Both the position numbers and the translations under genes were made by a program. From NCBI GenBank assembly GCA_030590745.1, contig JAUVCS010000060.1, positions 1-6,113 of the forward strand: DNA of 6,113 nucleotides, written 5' to 3'. This document shows positions 1 through 5,691 of the stretch, one piece after another. Within the stretch, counting starts at the first letter, position 1, and every line of letters begins with the position of its first letter. Source of the stretch: Desulfuromusa sp. (GTDB lineage Bacteria > Desulfobacterota > Desulfuromonadia > Desulfuromonadales > Geopsychrobacteraceae). A model generated the notes under the pieces. It searched no databases and was not told the origin of the DNA. It saw nothing but the letters and a program-made list of their open reading frames with translations.

Positions 1-135
1 AAGGTCAACAAACGTGGAAGATATGAAAATCTGATATCTTTTATCCATTTATCGAAGTGCTCCTTTTGTTTGAAGAGTTCCTTAAAAACCACAATGCAGC
101 TGAAATAATGTCGAACCTGTCAAATGCTGTGGGTG

Positions 136-156
136 CCCCGTTTCAGTAACACGGGG
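136..156. repeat. Small GC hairpin in the AT-rich left edge
   Basis: A 6-bp inverted repeat, CCCCGT (136-141) and ACGGGG (151-156), with a 9-base loop stands out in otherwise AT-rich sequence 27 bases beyond the stop of the DUF2726 gene. Neither strand has a U-run after it, so it is not a canonical intrinsic terminator, though it could help end that transcript. A second, weak AT-rich inverted repeat, AGATAT/ATATCT, lies at 19-39. I see no supportable gene in 1-182. Confidence 0.35.
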
Positions 157-182
157 GGTTCAAAATACATAAAACCAGTTTA

Positions 183-911
183 TTACTTTATAGAAATTAT
201 TTCTCTACATTTTGGATACAAAGAACAAGCCCAAAACCATTCTCCACTGTGTTTTCCCTTTTTTGCCTGTCTTTTCACCATTGTATTTCCACAAGCTGGG
301 CAAAAGGGAACCGAATTAGATTTACCCTCAAAACTAAAATCTGCCACATCTTCACCAACTGGAACATCATCCCCCATAATAAAATCAGCTTCATCTTTTT
401 GATCAGCATCGAGATGAATACCCAATAAACTTGACACTTTCACAGAAACATCCTGTATAGAATAGCTCTTTTGTGCCGCTATATGTCCCAAAGGAACTCC
501 AGCTGATTCAAAAACTTTGTTTACAAAGATATCTCTCTCTTGCCTCTTCTTCAAATTATGACTTTTATCGTCCAGTTCAATTGCCGCTAAAACATCCACA
601 CTTTCATTGCTACAAATCACAAAATCTACGTGCTTTGCTGAAATTTTATTAAAGGCAGTCGCTCTTTCGCTATTGCTAAGGCCTGCCTTAACCTTGAAAA
701 GATCTCCGAGCCTGACTTTTACAAGAACACGATGTGATTCACCAATCACCTGCTCCAACACACCAAAAAAAGAACGTTCAGCGGGAGTGAGTAGCATTTT
801 TTGTTTTTCGTATGGAAAGCTATCAGGATGCTGCTTAGAAAATTGATCAGACTTTAAGAAAAAAACAACGGCAGCAAAAATGGCAAGCAGTACAAGTACA
901 GAAAGATCCAT
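183..911 (-). CDS. Membrane-anchored DUF2726 protein with C-terminal topoisomerase-type zinc finger
   Basis: This 242-residue protein has three visible parts. Residues 2-20 form one hydrophobic segment followed by KSDQ, probably an N-terminal membrane anchor with the rest in the cytoplasm. Residues ~40-160 resemble DUF2726, a family I associate with the PD-(D/E)XK nuclease-like fold. The key stretch is D96-F-V, then I-E112-L-D-D-K-S-H118, similar to the E-x-D-G-x-x-H core of DUF559/Vsr-like proteins. Residues 204-235 hold four cysteines (C204, C207, C229, C235) in the layout of the C4 zinc finger of bacterial topoisomerase I. A Ser/Asp-rich linker joins the last two parts. The ATG is supported by a GTAAAGGGGG Shine-Dalgarno at 921-930. 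The gene stands alone and looks more AT-rich than the mqn operon. Cleavage activity and substrate are unknown; the nuclease-like reading is inference from motif resemblance. Confidence 0.8.
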   Translation of the reverse strand: MDLSVLVLLAIFAAVVFFLKSDQFSKQHPDSFPYEKQKMLLTPAERSFFGVLEQVIGESHRVLVKVRLGDLFKVKAGLSNSERATAFNKISAKHVDFVICSNESVDVLAAIELDDKSHNLKKRQERDIFVNKVFESAGVPLGHIAAQKSYSIQDVSVKVSSLLGIHLDADQKDEADFIMGDDVPVGEDVADFSFEGKSNSVPFCPACGNTMVKRQAKKGKHSGEWFWACSLYPKCREIISIK

Positions 912-941
912 ATTTATATCCCCCCTTTACATTAATAGTTA

Positions 942-971
942 TTTATAGTTGAAAACATACCTGTCCGTCAA
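942..971 (-). promoter_or_regulatory. Probable sigma70 promoter of the DUF2726 gene
   Basis: Read on the minus strand, TTGACG (966-971) is followed after 18 bases by TATAAA (942-947). This gives a start site near 935 and a leader of about 25 bases that includes the strong Shine-Dalgarno at 921-930. The fit to consensus is good (5/6 and 5/6), but the spacer is one base long. Between this promoter and the tRNA terminator (972-1032) I see only a small CAGC-TTTA-GCTG inverted repeat. Confidence 0.55.
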
Positions 972-1032
972 TTTCTTTTCTCAAATGAGCACAGCGAGTA
1001 GGGGGAGTTATGCAGCTTTAGCTGGGGTACTA

Positions 1033-1074
1033 GAAAAAACAAAGGCGGGCAACTCTTCACGAGTGCCCACCTTT
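1033..1074 (-). terminator. Intrinsic terminator of tRNA-Asn
   Basis: Positions 1041-1074 form a strong hairpin of AAAGG/CCTTT, GGGC/GCCC and ACTC/GAGT steps around a short loop, with one mismatch and one bulged base. Read on the minus strand it is followed by TTTGTTTTTTC, the U-run of a Rho-independent terminator. It begins 10 bases past the encoded CCA end of the tRNA. The plus strand has no U-run after the stem, so it acts for leftward transcription only. Confidence 0.88.
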
Positions 1075-1083
1075 GGTAATGTA

Positions 1084-1159
1084 TGGCTCCCTTTGCTGGG
1101 CTCGAACCAGCGACAATCTGATTAACAGTCAGATGCTCTACCAACTGAGCTAAAAGGGA
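1084..1159 (-). tRNA. tRNA-Asn(GTT)
   Basis: A complete 76-base tRNA on the minus strand, including an encoded CCA end. The acceptor stem is TCCCTTT/AAAGGGA with G as discriminator base. The D arm is GCTC...GAGC containing AGTTGGTAGA. The anticodon stem TCTGA/TCAGA encloses the loop CTGTTAA, whose anticodon GTT reads asparagine codons AAC and AAU. The variable loop is 5 bases, and the T arm GCTGG/CCAGC carries TTCGAGC. Its own promoter and terminator make it a one-gene transcription unit. Confidence 0.97.
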
Positions 1160-1179
1160 ATAGTGTGTTGCGGAGAGGA

Positions 1180-1208
1180 AATATAAGAAATTGCCCTTGT
1201 GGTGTCAA
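1180..1208 (-). promoter_or_regulatory. Consensus sigma70 promoter of tRNA-Asn
   Basis: On the minus strand a perfect TTGACA (1203-1208) is followed by an ideal 17-base spacer and TATATT (1180-1185, 5/6 to consensus). The predicted start near 1173 leaves a short 5' leader of about 14 bases before the mature tRNA at 1159. Near-consensus elements fit a highly expressed stable RNA. Confidence 0.85.
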
Positions 1209-1230
1209 GCATTTTCTGGGCGGTTTCCCC

Positions 1231-1395
1231 AGCAGCCTGTCGGACTATCTGGGCTGAAGCGAAAATTTGGTCGTTTGAGGTCAGATTTTGGCTCATTTGA
1301 GGAGTAATAGCTGTAGCTATTGGTCGAAAAGGAGCTGAAATATGGGCCAAACAGACGAATTTGCAGCCAGGTCATTGATAGGCCGACAGGCTGCT
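1231..1395. repeat. 165-bp imperfect palindrome between mglA and the tRNA-Asn promoter
   Basis: Arm 1231-1249 reads AGCAGCCTGTCGGACTATC. The reverse complement of 1377-1395 reads the same except for C in place of the A at base 14, so 18 of 19 positions match. The centre is a near-perfect palindrome, AATAGCT-GT-AGCTATT (1306-1321), lying within one base of the midpoint of the arms. The intervening flanks are also partly complementary, with an ATTT..GCTC.TTT run in one and its complement in the other. Each end additionally contains its own small AGCC/GGCT inverted repeat. The right arm overlaps the last two bases of the mglA stop codon TAG. No target-site duplication is evident. It may be a miniature mobile or BIME-like element, or a structured 3' end that stops mglBA transcripts. 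Confidence 0.7.
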
Positions 1396-1981
1396 AGCCA
1401 CCTTTTTTCAGATTATTGAGTACCAGCTTGGCTACGGCCTTCAAAGTTTCAAAAACTCCCTCTCCCGTCATAGCACACCCTTCAAGTTCTGGAACCTTGC
1501 GTGGGTTGAGTAAATTACTCAGTTCTTCGACTGAGCTGACATTGGGAAGATCGCGCTTGTTATACTGAATCACAAAAGGAAGTTTTTCGAGATCGAAACC
1601 CTGCTCTTCCAGGTTGTCTTTGAGGTTTTCCAAACTTTCAATATTGGCATCAAACCGCTCTTCCTGCGAATCTGCCACAAAAACAACCCCATCAACCCCC
1701 TTGAGAATTAATTTTCGGGAAGCATCATAAAAAACCTGGCCGGGAACGGTATAGAGATGAAAGCGGGTTTTAAACCCACGAATTTCTCCCAACGCCAGGG
1801 GTAAAAAGTCAAAAAACAGTGTCCGCTCGGTCTCTGTTGCCAGGGAGATCATCTTCCCTTTTGCTTCTTCTGCAGTTTTATTATAGATAAATTGAAGATT
1901 GGTGGTCTTACCGCAAAGGCCCGGACCATAATAAACAATCTTACAGTTAATCTCTCGTGATGCATAATTTATAAAAGACAT
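1394..1981 (-). CDS. mglA: MglA-type Ras-like GTPase (cell polarity)
   Basis: A 195-residue small GTPase, the same length as I recall for Myxococcus xanthus MglA. In that species GTP-bound MglA marks the leading pole and directs type IV pili and gliding motility. The P-loop is GPGLCGKTT (19-27). Switch I carries R53-T54, matching the Arg used as an intrinsic finger in MglA. The G3 motif is TVPGQ (78-82), diagnostic of this family in place of DTAGQ, with Q82 in the catalytic position. G4 is NKRD (141-144), and a G5-like CAMTGEG lies at 169-175. It starts 15 bases after the end of mglB and is surely co-transcribed with it; the Shine-Dalgarno is weak (GGGG). There is no signal peptide or membrane segment. 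The stop codon sits on the edge of the 165-bp palindrome. The polarity role in this organism is inferred. Confidence 0.95.
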   Translation of the reverse strand: MSFINYASREINCKIVYYGPGLCGKTTNLQFIYNKTAEEAKGKMISLATETERTLFFDFLPLALGEIRGFKTRFHLYTVPGQVFYDASRKLILKGVDGVVFVADSQEERFDANIESLENLKDNLEEQGFDLEKLPFVIQYNKRDLPNVSSVEELSNLLNPRKVPELEGCAMTGEGVFETLKAVAKLVLNNLKKGG

Positions 1982-1995
1982 CTGGTAAACCCCGA

Positions 1996-2493
1996 TCAGT
2001 TGAATAAATTGTCGATATCGTCGTCTGTAATCTCGGCGAAGGGACTTGAGGCACTACTTGAACTTGCTTCCTGTTCCGTTTTATTCACCAAATCTTCAAA
2101 GACAACAGCAAGTTCGTTACTGGCTTTTTTAACCCTTAAACGAACTAAACCGAGGGAGCTGCGCTGATCAAAAATCACCACTAGAATCACCCGTCCCCCG
2201 ATAATGGAGATATGGATATTATCCTTTTCCCCTTCATGGAACAGAATCGAAAATTCTTTTTCCCCGATTAACTTTGCCAGACCACCCGTAGCGGCTATAT
2301 TCCCCGCAGTTAATGATGCAAGGCTGGTCGTATCAAGATTTTCGGTTTCACCTGTTGCCGCAATCAACTGGCCATTTTTATCAACCAGGAAAATGACCTT
2401 TGAATTTGCTTCACGCAGCAGTTTTTCCAGCAATTGTAAAATCCGCTGATACTCTTCATCGTACATGACCAGGGATGATTGTGGACCAAGCAT
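1996..2493 (-). CDS. mglB: MglB, Roadblock/LC7 GTPase-activating partner of MglA
   Basis: A 165-residue Roadblock/LC7 protein, close in length to M. xanthus MglB, which as a homodimer stimulates GTP hydrolysis by MglA and excludes it from the lagging pole. The domain spans roughly residues 10-125, with the typical signatures [16 protein letters not shown] and [23 protein letters not shown] Ser-rich linker (SSSSASS) leads to an acidic tail ending [12 protein letters not shown] start it at 2493 rather than at an upstream in-frame ATG at 2550. A good AAAGGAGA Shine-Dalgarno precedes 2493, and the likely -35 and -10 boxes lie at 2527-2555, so the longer form would begin at or before the transcript start. 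It is first in a two-gene operon with mglA, the usual pairing for GTPase and regulator. Confidence 0.93.
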   Translation of the reverse strand: MLGPQSSLVMYDEEYQRILQLLEKLLREANSKVIFLVDKNGQLIAATGETENLDTTSLASLTAGNIAATGGLAKLIGEKEFSILFHEGEKDNIHISIIGGRVILVVIFDQRSSLGLVRLRVKKASNELAVVFEDLVNKTEQEASSSSASSPFAEITDDDIDNLFN

Positions 2494-2498
2494 GTGGC

Positions 2499-2506
2499 TC
2501 TCCTTT
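2499..2506 (-). promoter_or_regulatory. Shine-Dalgarno that fixes the mglB start
   Basis: AAAGGAGA on the minus strand, five bases before the ATG at 2493. The upstream in-frame ATG at 2550 has no comparable site, so this element selects the 165-residue form of MglB. Confidence 0.8.
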
Positions 2507-2526
2507 AAATTATATTTCTTTAAACC

Positions 2527-2555
2527 TGTATAACATTTAAAAACGCTCATATCAA
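2527..2555 (-). promoter_or_regulatory. Probable sigma70 promoter of mglBA
   Basis: On the minus strand TTGATA (2550-2555, 5/6) and TATACA (2527-2532, 4/6) are separated by exactly 17 bases. This predicts a start near 2520 and a leader of ~27 bases containing the mglB Shine-Dalgarno. It lies within the apparent N-terminal extension of the open frame, which argues against the longer protein. Confidence 0.65.
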
Positions 2556-2622
2556 GAAACTAATCATATATTTTTAAAATTAACACATTTTTATTAGCAA
2601 TGGAGTCATCTCATCCTACCTA

Positions 2623-2652
2623 TTGACTTGTCATAAAAAATCCTTTACTAAT
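2623..2652 (+). promoter_or_regulatory. Weak candidate promoter for the mqnBD operon
   Basis: The 173-base divergent region between the mglB promoter and the 361-residue gene is AT-rich. The best plus-strand candidate is TTGACT (2623-2628) and ACTAAT (2647-2652), 18 bases apart, which would leave a leader of about 65 bases. The -10 match is poor. TATATT sequences nearby lack a matching -35, so the true start is uncertain. Confidence 0.28.
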
Positions 2653-2723
2653 TTTCATTATATTTTGTAGTCATTTAGACATAAGTACCTGATACGAAAA
2701 TGTGACCTGAGAAAGGGCTTGGT

Positions 2724-3809
2724 TTGTCAAATCAGTTTAAACTTCCAGTTGGAATGCGCCGCTGGCAGAACAGTGGCAACAATTCTCAACAACATGAGGG
2801 TTTTGAATATTCACTTCTGGAAGATTGCGATAGCGCTTACCGTTTTACTGCTATCGCGACAGTTGGAAAAATAAGATCAATCTTCGACCATTTTTCCCGA
2901 TTTCTTTCTGATGAATCTTTTTTTATTCTTGAATACTACCCGGAAGAAGTACCTCTTTCCCGGCCGAGTGGATTAAATGAAGGGCCCATCCCCTCGGTCT
3001 TTTATTCTCCCTATCTTGCAACCGATACAATTCTGAGCAACATTACCCCTTACATAAGCCGGATGATTCACGATGGGTTTGTGGGTTTTGGTATAGCAAA
3101 CAACCGCAAGGGACTGGAATTTTTCTACTCTGAAGAAAAGGTCCTCACTTTTTTTACCGATAACCACCTCCGCTTGAGCAACTTTCTCCATCAGCATGGG
3201 ATCCAACACAGCAACAACCTGACCCTCCCTGCTACTTTTGGACATGATCATCTCGCATTGTCAGGATTATCAAAAACCTCCCTCCCGGAAGAACTGGTCT
3301 CTTTTACCAATACTGAACTCGATTCAACATTTTTTGGCCAGGAACTGGTCGAACAGCTTGATATGTACCAGGTTGAGGAAGGGCTCTCTTTTTTTCTGAC
3401 CCGTAAAGAGCAGGAACAGATTGAAGATTTACTCAAAAAGAAGTTACCAAATCATCATCTGTCTGAAATTGAGTTTGGGGGATTATTGCTTGATTGGAAC
3501 GATTTTGTGATCGAATGTGAACAGACATTTGCTGGTGATCTGTGGGAGTACAAGCAAGGACTGATCATCCGTGACACGATTCAACAGGTGATAGAGATAG
3601 CACCCAAACCATTGGCTGATAAAATCAGTCTGATCATTTCAGAACCGGACGATATATTTAAAAAGATTCTGGTCGATCGGCGTAAACGACTTGATCCACC
3701 AACAGATATGAAGTTAGTTCAAAAACAGTTCTGGTATCACGGCATGGTACAAAAACCGGGCAGCGACTTACGCCGTGACCTGATCCGGCAAGGGTGGTTT
3801 AATAACTGA
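2724..3809 (+). CDS. Unrecognised 361-residue protein, first gene of the mqnBD operon
   Basis: I do not recognise this family. The product looks soluble: no signal peptide, no membrane segment, no Cys-rich metal site. It is rich in Phe and aromatic residues. Residues ~25-170 read as a mixed alpha/beta domain, with FFILEYYPEE, then GFVGFGIANNRKGLEFFYS and EKVLTFFTDNHLRLSNFLHQH. Residues ~205-300 are more helical and charged (RKEQEQIEDLLKKK, then LLLDWNDFVIECEQ). The C-terminus is strongly basic (VDRRKRLD, RRDLIRQGWFNN). The start is most likely TTG at 2724, six bases after GAGAAAGGG. An in-frame stop at 2703 rules out anything much longer, and the next option, ATG at 2754, lacks a ribosome site. 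Its stop is 1 base from the mqnB ATG, so the two are almost certainly translationally coupled. A role in futalosine-pathway menaquinone synthesis is suggested by position only. Confidence 0.85.
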   Translation: MSNQFKLPVGMRRWQNSGNNSQQHEGFEYSLLEDCDSAYRFTAIATVGKIRSIFDHFSRFLSDESFFILEYYPEEVPLSRPSGLNEGPIPSVFYSPYLATDTILSNITPYISRMIHDGFVGFGIANNRKGLEFFYSEEKVLTFFTDNHLRLSNFLHQHGIQHSNNLTLPATFGHDHLALSGLSKTSLPEELVSFTNTELDSTFFGQELVEQLDMYQVEEGLSFFLTRKEQEQIEDLLKKKLPNHHLSEIEFGGLLLDWNDFVIECEQTFAGDLWEYKQGLIIRDTIQQVIEIAPKPLADKISLIISEPDDIFKKILVDRRKRLDPPTDMKLVQKQFWYHGMVQKPGSDLRRDLIRQGWFNN

Positions 3810-3810
3810 T

Positions 3811-4521
3811 ATGTTGCTGATTCTTGCTGCGTCTCCGCTCGAAACAGAGCTGCTGCGTAAAAAAATAACTTCACTACAAATCCTCCGCTGCGGTTCAAAT
3901 CAGATTTTCAGTGGAAATCTGCAGGGACATGATATTTTTCTGAGTCATGGCGGGATCGGTCAGGTCAACATGGCCATATCTCTTACCCGACTGTTAAATG
4001 CACACACTCCAACGACAGTTCTACTTTGTGGCTGTGGTGGAAGTTACCCTGGTAGCGATCTCCGGATTGGGGATCTGGCACTGGCAAAAAGTGAATTTTT
4101 TGGTGATTTAGGGGTTGCCACAGTGGATAAATTTATCCCGCTGGAGCAGCTTAACCTGCCGCAAAACCCACAACTTGCACCGGTCACTCAACAATCTTTT
4201 CCCCTCAATCCAGACTTGCTCAAACGGGCGCAAAAAATCCTTCCGGATGCTGCCTGTGGAGCGTTTGTCACGGTCAACTGCTGTAGCAGTAACCCTGAGC
4301 TGAGTATCGAATTGCAGCAACGTAGTGGTGGGATCTGTGAGAATATGGAGGGAGCTGCAGTCGCCCAGGTCTGTGCAGAATTTGACATTCCCCTGCTGCA
4401 ACTCCGAGGCATTTCTAACCCTACCGGAACCCGCGATCCGCAGCAATGGGATATCACGGGTGGTGCAGAGGCAGCCCAAACCGGCATCTTGCAACTGCTT
4501 GATAACTGGCCTACGACTTGA
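3811..4521 (+). CDS. mqnB: Futalosine hydrolase (MqnB)
   Basis: A 236-residue member of the nucleoside phosphorylase/MTA-SAH nucleosidase superfamily that hydrolyses futalosine to dehypoxanthine futalosine and hypoxanthine, a cytoplasmic step of menaquinone synthesis. Visible motifs are HGGIGQVN (46-53), the glycine-rich GCGGSYPGSDLRIGD (74-88), ENMEGAA (177-183), which in this fold contacts the ribose, and RGISNPTGTRDPQQWDI (199-215). The Asn at 203 stands where classical MTA/SAH nucleosidases have the catalytic Asp (R..SD); I recall this as normal for futalosine hydrolases. Its length and these motifs favour MqnB over MTA nucleosidase, and the adjoining mqnD makes the call firm. It starts 1 base after the unknown gene; AAGGGTGG at 3790-3797 is a distant ribosome site. 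Its TGA overlaps the mqnD ATG. Confidence 0.93.
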   Translation: MLLILAASPLETELLRKKITSLQILRCGSNQIFSGNLQGHDIFLSHGGIGQVNMAISLTRLLNAHTPTTVLLCGCGGSYPGSDLRIGDLALAKSEFFGDLGVATVDKFIPLEQLNLPQNPQLAPVTQQSFPLNPDLLKRAQKILPDAACGAFVTVNCCSSNPELSIELQQRSGGICENMEGAAVAQVCAEFDIPLLQLRGISNPTGTRDPQQWDITGGAEAAQTGILQLLDNWPTT

Positions 4522-5354
4522 TGCGAAAACTCAGCCTGGGCTATTCTCCCTGTCCCAACGATACCTTTATTTTTTATGCCTTGATGCACAACAAAGTGTC
4601 CTGTGCAGATATTGAATTCATCGAGCAGCTTGAAGATGTTGAAACCCTCAATCAACTTGCGTTACAGAGCCAGCTTGATCTGACCAAAATTTCCTATCAT
4701 GCCTTTGGCCACCTGCGGGAAAACTATGTCCTGTTGCGCAGTGGTGGAGCTTTGGGGCGCGGTTGCGGCCCATTGGTGATTGCTGCCCGGGAAACTTCAA
4801 TGGAGAAACTCCGCGGCAAAAAAATTGCCATTCCCGGTCAACTCACCACCGCCAATCTGCTGTTGCAACTCTACTCCGAGGGGTATGAGAATCTCCTGAT
4901 TCTCCCCTTTGATCAAATCATGGCAGCTATAAAACAGGGAAGGGTTGACGCCGGGGTGATCATCCATGAATCACGTTTCACCTATCAGCAACATGGGTTA
5001 ACACAGGTTCTTGATCTGGGAGAATGGTGGGAAAAAGAGAGCGGTTATCCGATCCCTCTGGGGGGAATCCTGGCCAAAAGGAGCTTAGGAACAGAGCTGA
5101 TACAACAGATCGATACAGCACTATGCCAAAGTATCAAATATGCCTACGCCCACCCTGAGGAGCCGCAAAACTACATCAAGCAACATGCACAGGAATTAGA
5201 TGATGATGTGATCAACAACCATATTGAACTTTACGTCAATGATTTTTCTCTCGACCTGGGAGATGAAGGAATTCAAGCAGTTACTTGTTTACTGAGTCGA
5301 GCTGAGAAGCGGGGGATTATCCCCGCATCTAAATTGCCACTGTTTGCTGAATGA
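4521..5354 (+). CDS. mqnD: 1,4-dihydroxy-6-naphthoate synthase (MqnD)
   Basis: A 277-residue enzyme of the MqnA/MqnD family, with a periplasmic-binding-protein-like fold but cytoplasmic and lacking a signal peptide. It converts cyclic dehypoxanthine futalosine to 1,4-dihydroxy-6-naphthoate, the ring precursor of menaquinone. Family marks are the N-terminal SPCPNDTF (9-16), KISYHAFG (56-63), GRGCGPLV (79-86), the hinge region GKKIAIPGQLTTAN (99-112) and DAGVIIHESRFTY (143-155). His149 probably corresponds to the catalytic base described for Thermus MqnD. I start it at the ATG in TGATG, one base overlapping the mqnB stop; an adjacent TTG at 4518 would add one residue. No ribosome site is obvious, consistent with translational coupling. 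The gene is followed not by a simple terminator but by the structured repeat element. Confidence 0.95.
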   Translation: MRKLSLGYSPCPNDTFIFYALMHNKVSCADIEFIEQLEDVETLNQLALQSQLDLTKISYHAFGHLRENYVLLRSGGALGRGCGPLVIAARETSMEKLRGKKIAIPGQLTTANLLLQLYSEGYENLLILPFDQIMAAIKQGRVDAGVIIHESRFTYQQHGLTQVLDLGEWWEKESGYPIPLGGILAKRSLGTELIQQIDTALCQSIKYAYAHPEEPQNYIKQHAQELDDDVINNHIELYVNDFSLDLGDEGIQAVTCLLSRAEKRGIIPASKLPLFAE

Positions 5355-5374
5355 TGGTATTCTGGGAACATGTA

Positions 5375-5400
5375 CTCGTTACGTGTCCCCATATAACGGG
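5375..5400. repeat. Left REP-like hairpin
   Basis: CTCGTT (5375-5380) pairs with AACGGG (5395-5400) with one T·G wobble; the 14-base loop contains ACGTGTCCCC. It lies 20 bases after the mqnD stop. It matches the right-hand hairpin at 5692-5719 in the loop core and in the ATAACG 3' arm, in the same orientation. Confidence 0.6.
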
Positions 5401-5442
5401 TTAACAACTTCAAGGTCGCGGGGTTGCGCCCCCGCTCGTCAC

Positions 5443-5473
5443 CATACTCTTTTGTACACCACAAAAGAGTATG
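5443..5473. repeat. Perfect 13-bp inverted repeat
   Basis: CATACTCTTTTGT (5443-5455) and its exact complement ACAAAAGAGTATG (5461-5473) enclose the loop ACACC. There is no mismatch in the stem. Neither strand has a U-run after the stem, so it is not a standard terminator. It sits 7 bases beyond the GC hairpin at 5418-5435. Confidence 0.85.
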
Positions 5474-5521
5474 CAGAAAAAGGTGCCCGACCTCCTTGCC
5501 CGCCGTTGGCGGGTTCCCTCC

Positions 5522-5607
5522 ATGGAACAGTTACTTTGAGGATCGGCAAAAACTCAGGCTCCGCCTTCAAACATTTGCCGCTCTTTTTCTCAAATCAACT
5601 ATTCCAT
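5522..5607. repeat. Long nested stem-loop
   Basis: Four paired steps fall in register: ATGGAACAGTT (5522-5532) with AACTATTCCAT (5597-5607), one mismatch; TTTGAG (5535-5540) with CTCAAA (5589-5594); CGGCAAA (5544-5550) with TTTGCCG (5574-5580); and AGGC (5556-5559) with GCCT (5563-5566) round a TCC loop. About 27 pairs across 86 bases is the layout of a folded RNA or single-stranded DNA domain and hard to explain by chance. Confidence 0.75.
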
Positions 5608-5691
5608 TCCGGCTGCGTCACACGGGAGGCGGCAGTTCAAAACAAAACTTAAGACCTTACGAAAATCGCTAAATTTGCTTAAACTCGCGCC

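Noticed and set aside
3..119. Open frame on the minus strand at the left edge with a protein-like stretch (FKELFKQKEHFDKWIKDI)
   Set aside because: Only about 39 codons are visible, with no ATG; the only candidate start is a GTG at 90-92 without a ribosome site. No family is recognisable. It could be the 5' part of a gene lying outside the window, but the evidence is too thin.
1150..1350. 66-codon minus-strand open frame
   Set aside because: It runs through the tRNA-Asn promoter, the tRNA 5' end and the 165-bp palindrome, so it is a chance frame.
1363..1394. GCAGCC/GGCTGC hairpin as an intrinsic terminator for mglA
   Set aside because: The loop is 20 bases and there is no U-run on the minus strand; it is better explained as part of the larger palindrome.
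4417..4422. Asn in MqnB (RGISN) where MTA/SAH nucleosidases have a catalytic Asp
   Set aside because: I considered a disabled enzyme, but as I recall RGISN is usual for futalosine hydrolases, so this is not an anomaly.
4108..4655. Minus-strand frames of 128 and 155 codons, with small plus-strand frames, across mqnB and mqnD
   Set aside because: These are shadows of mqnB and mqnD, both identified by family motifs on the plus strand.
5344..5672. Two overlapping plus-strand open frames (102 and 82 codons) and one minus-strand frame (5273-5464) in the mqnD-serA gap
   Set aside because: They cross every hairpin of the structured element, have arginine/proline/serine-rich low-information products and no ribosome sites. 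If the element is multicopy, such frames are likely to be annotated as hypothetical proteins by mistake.
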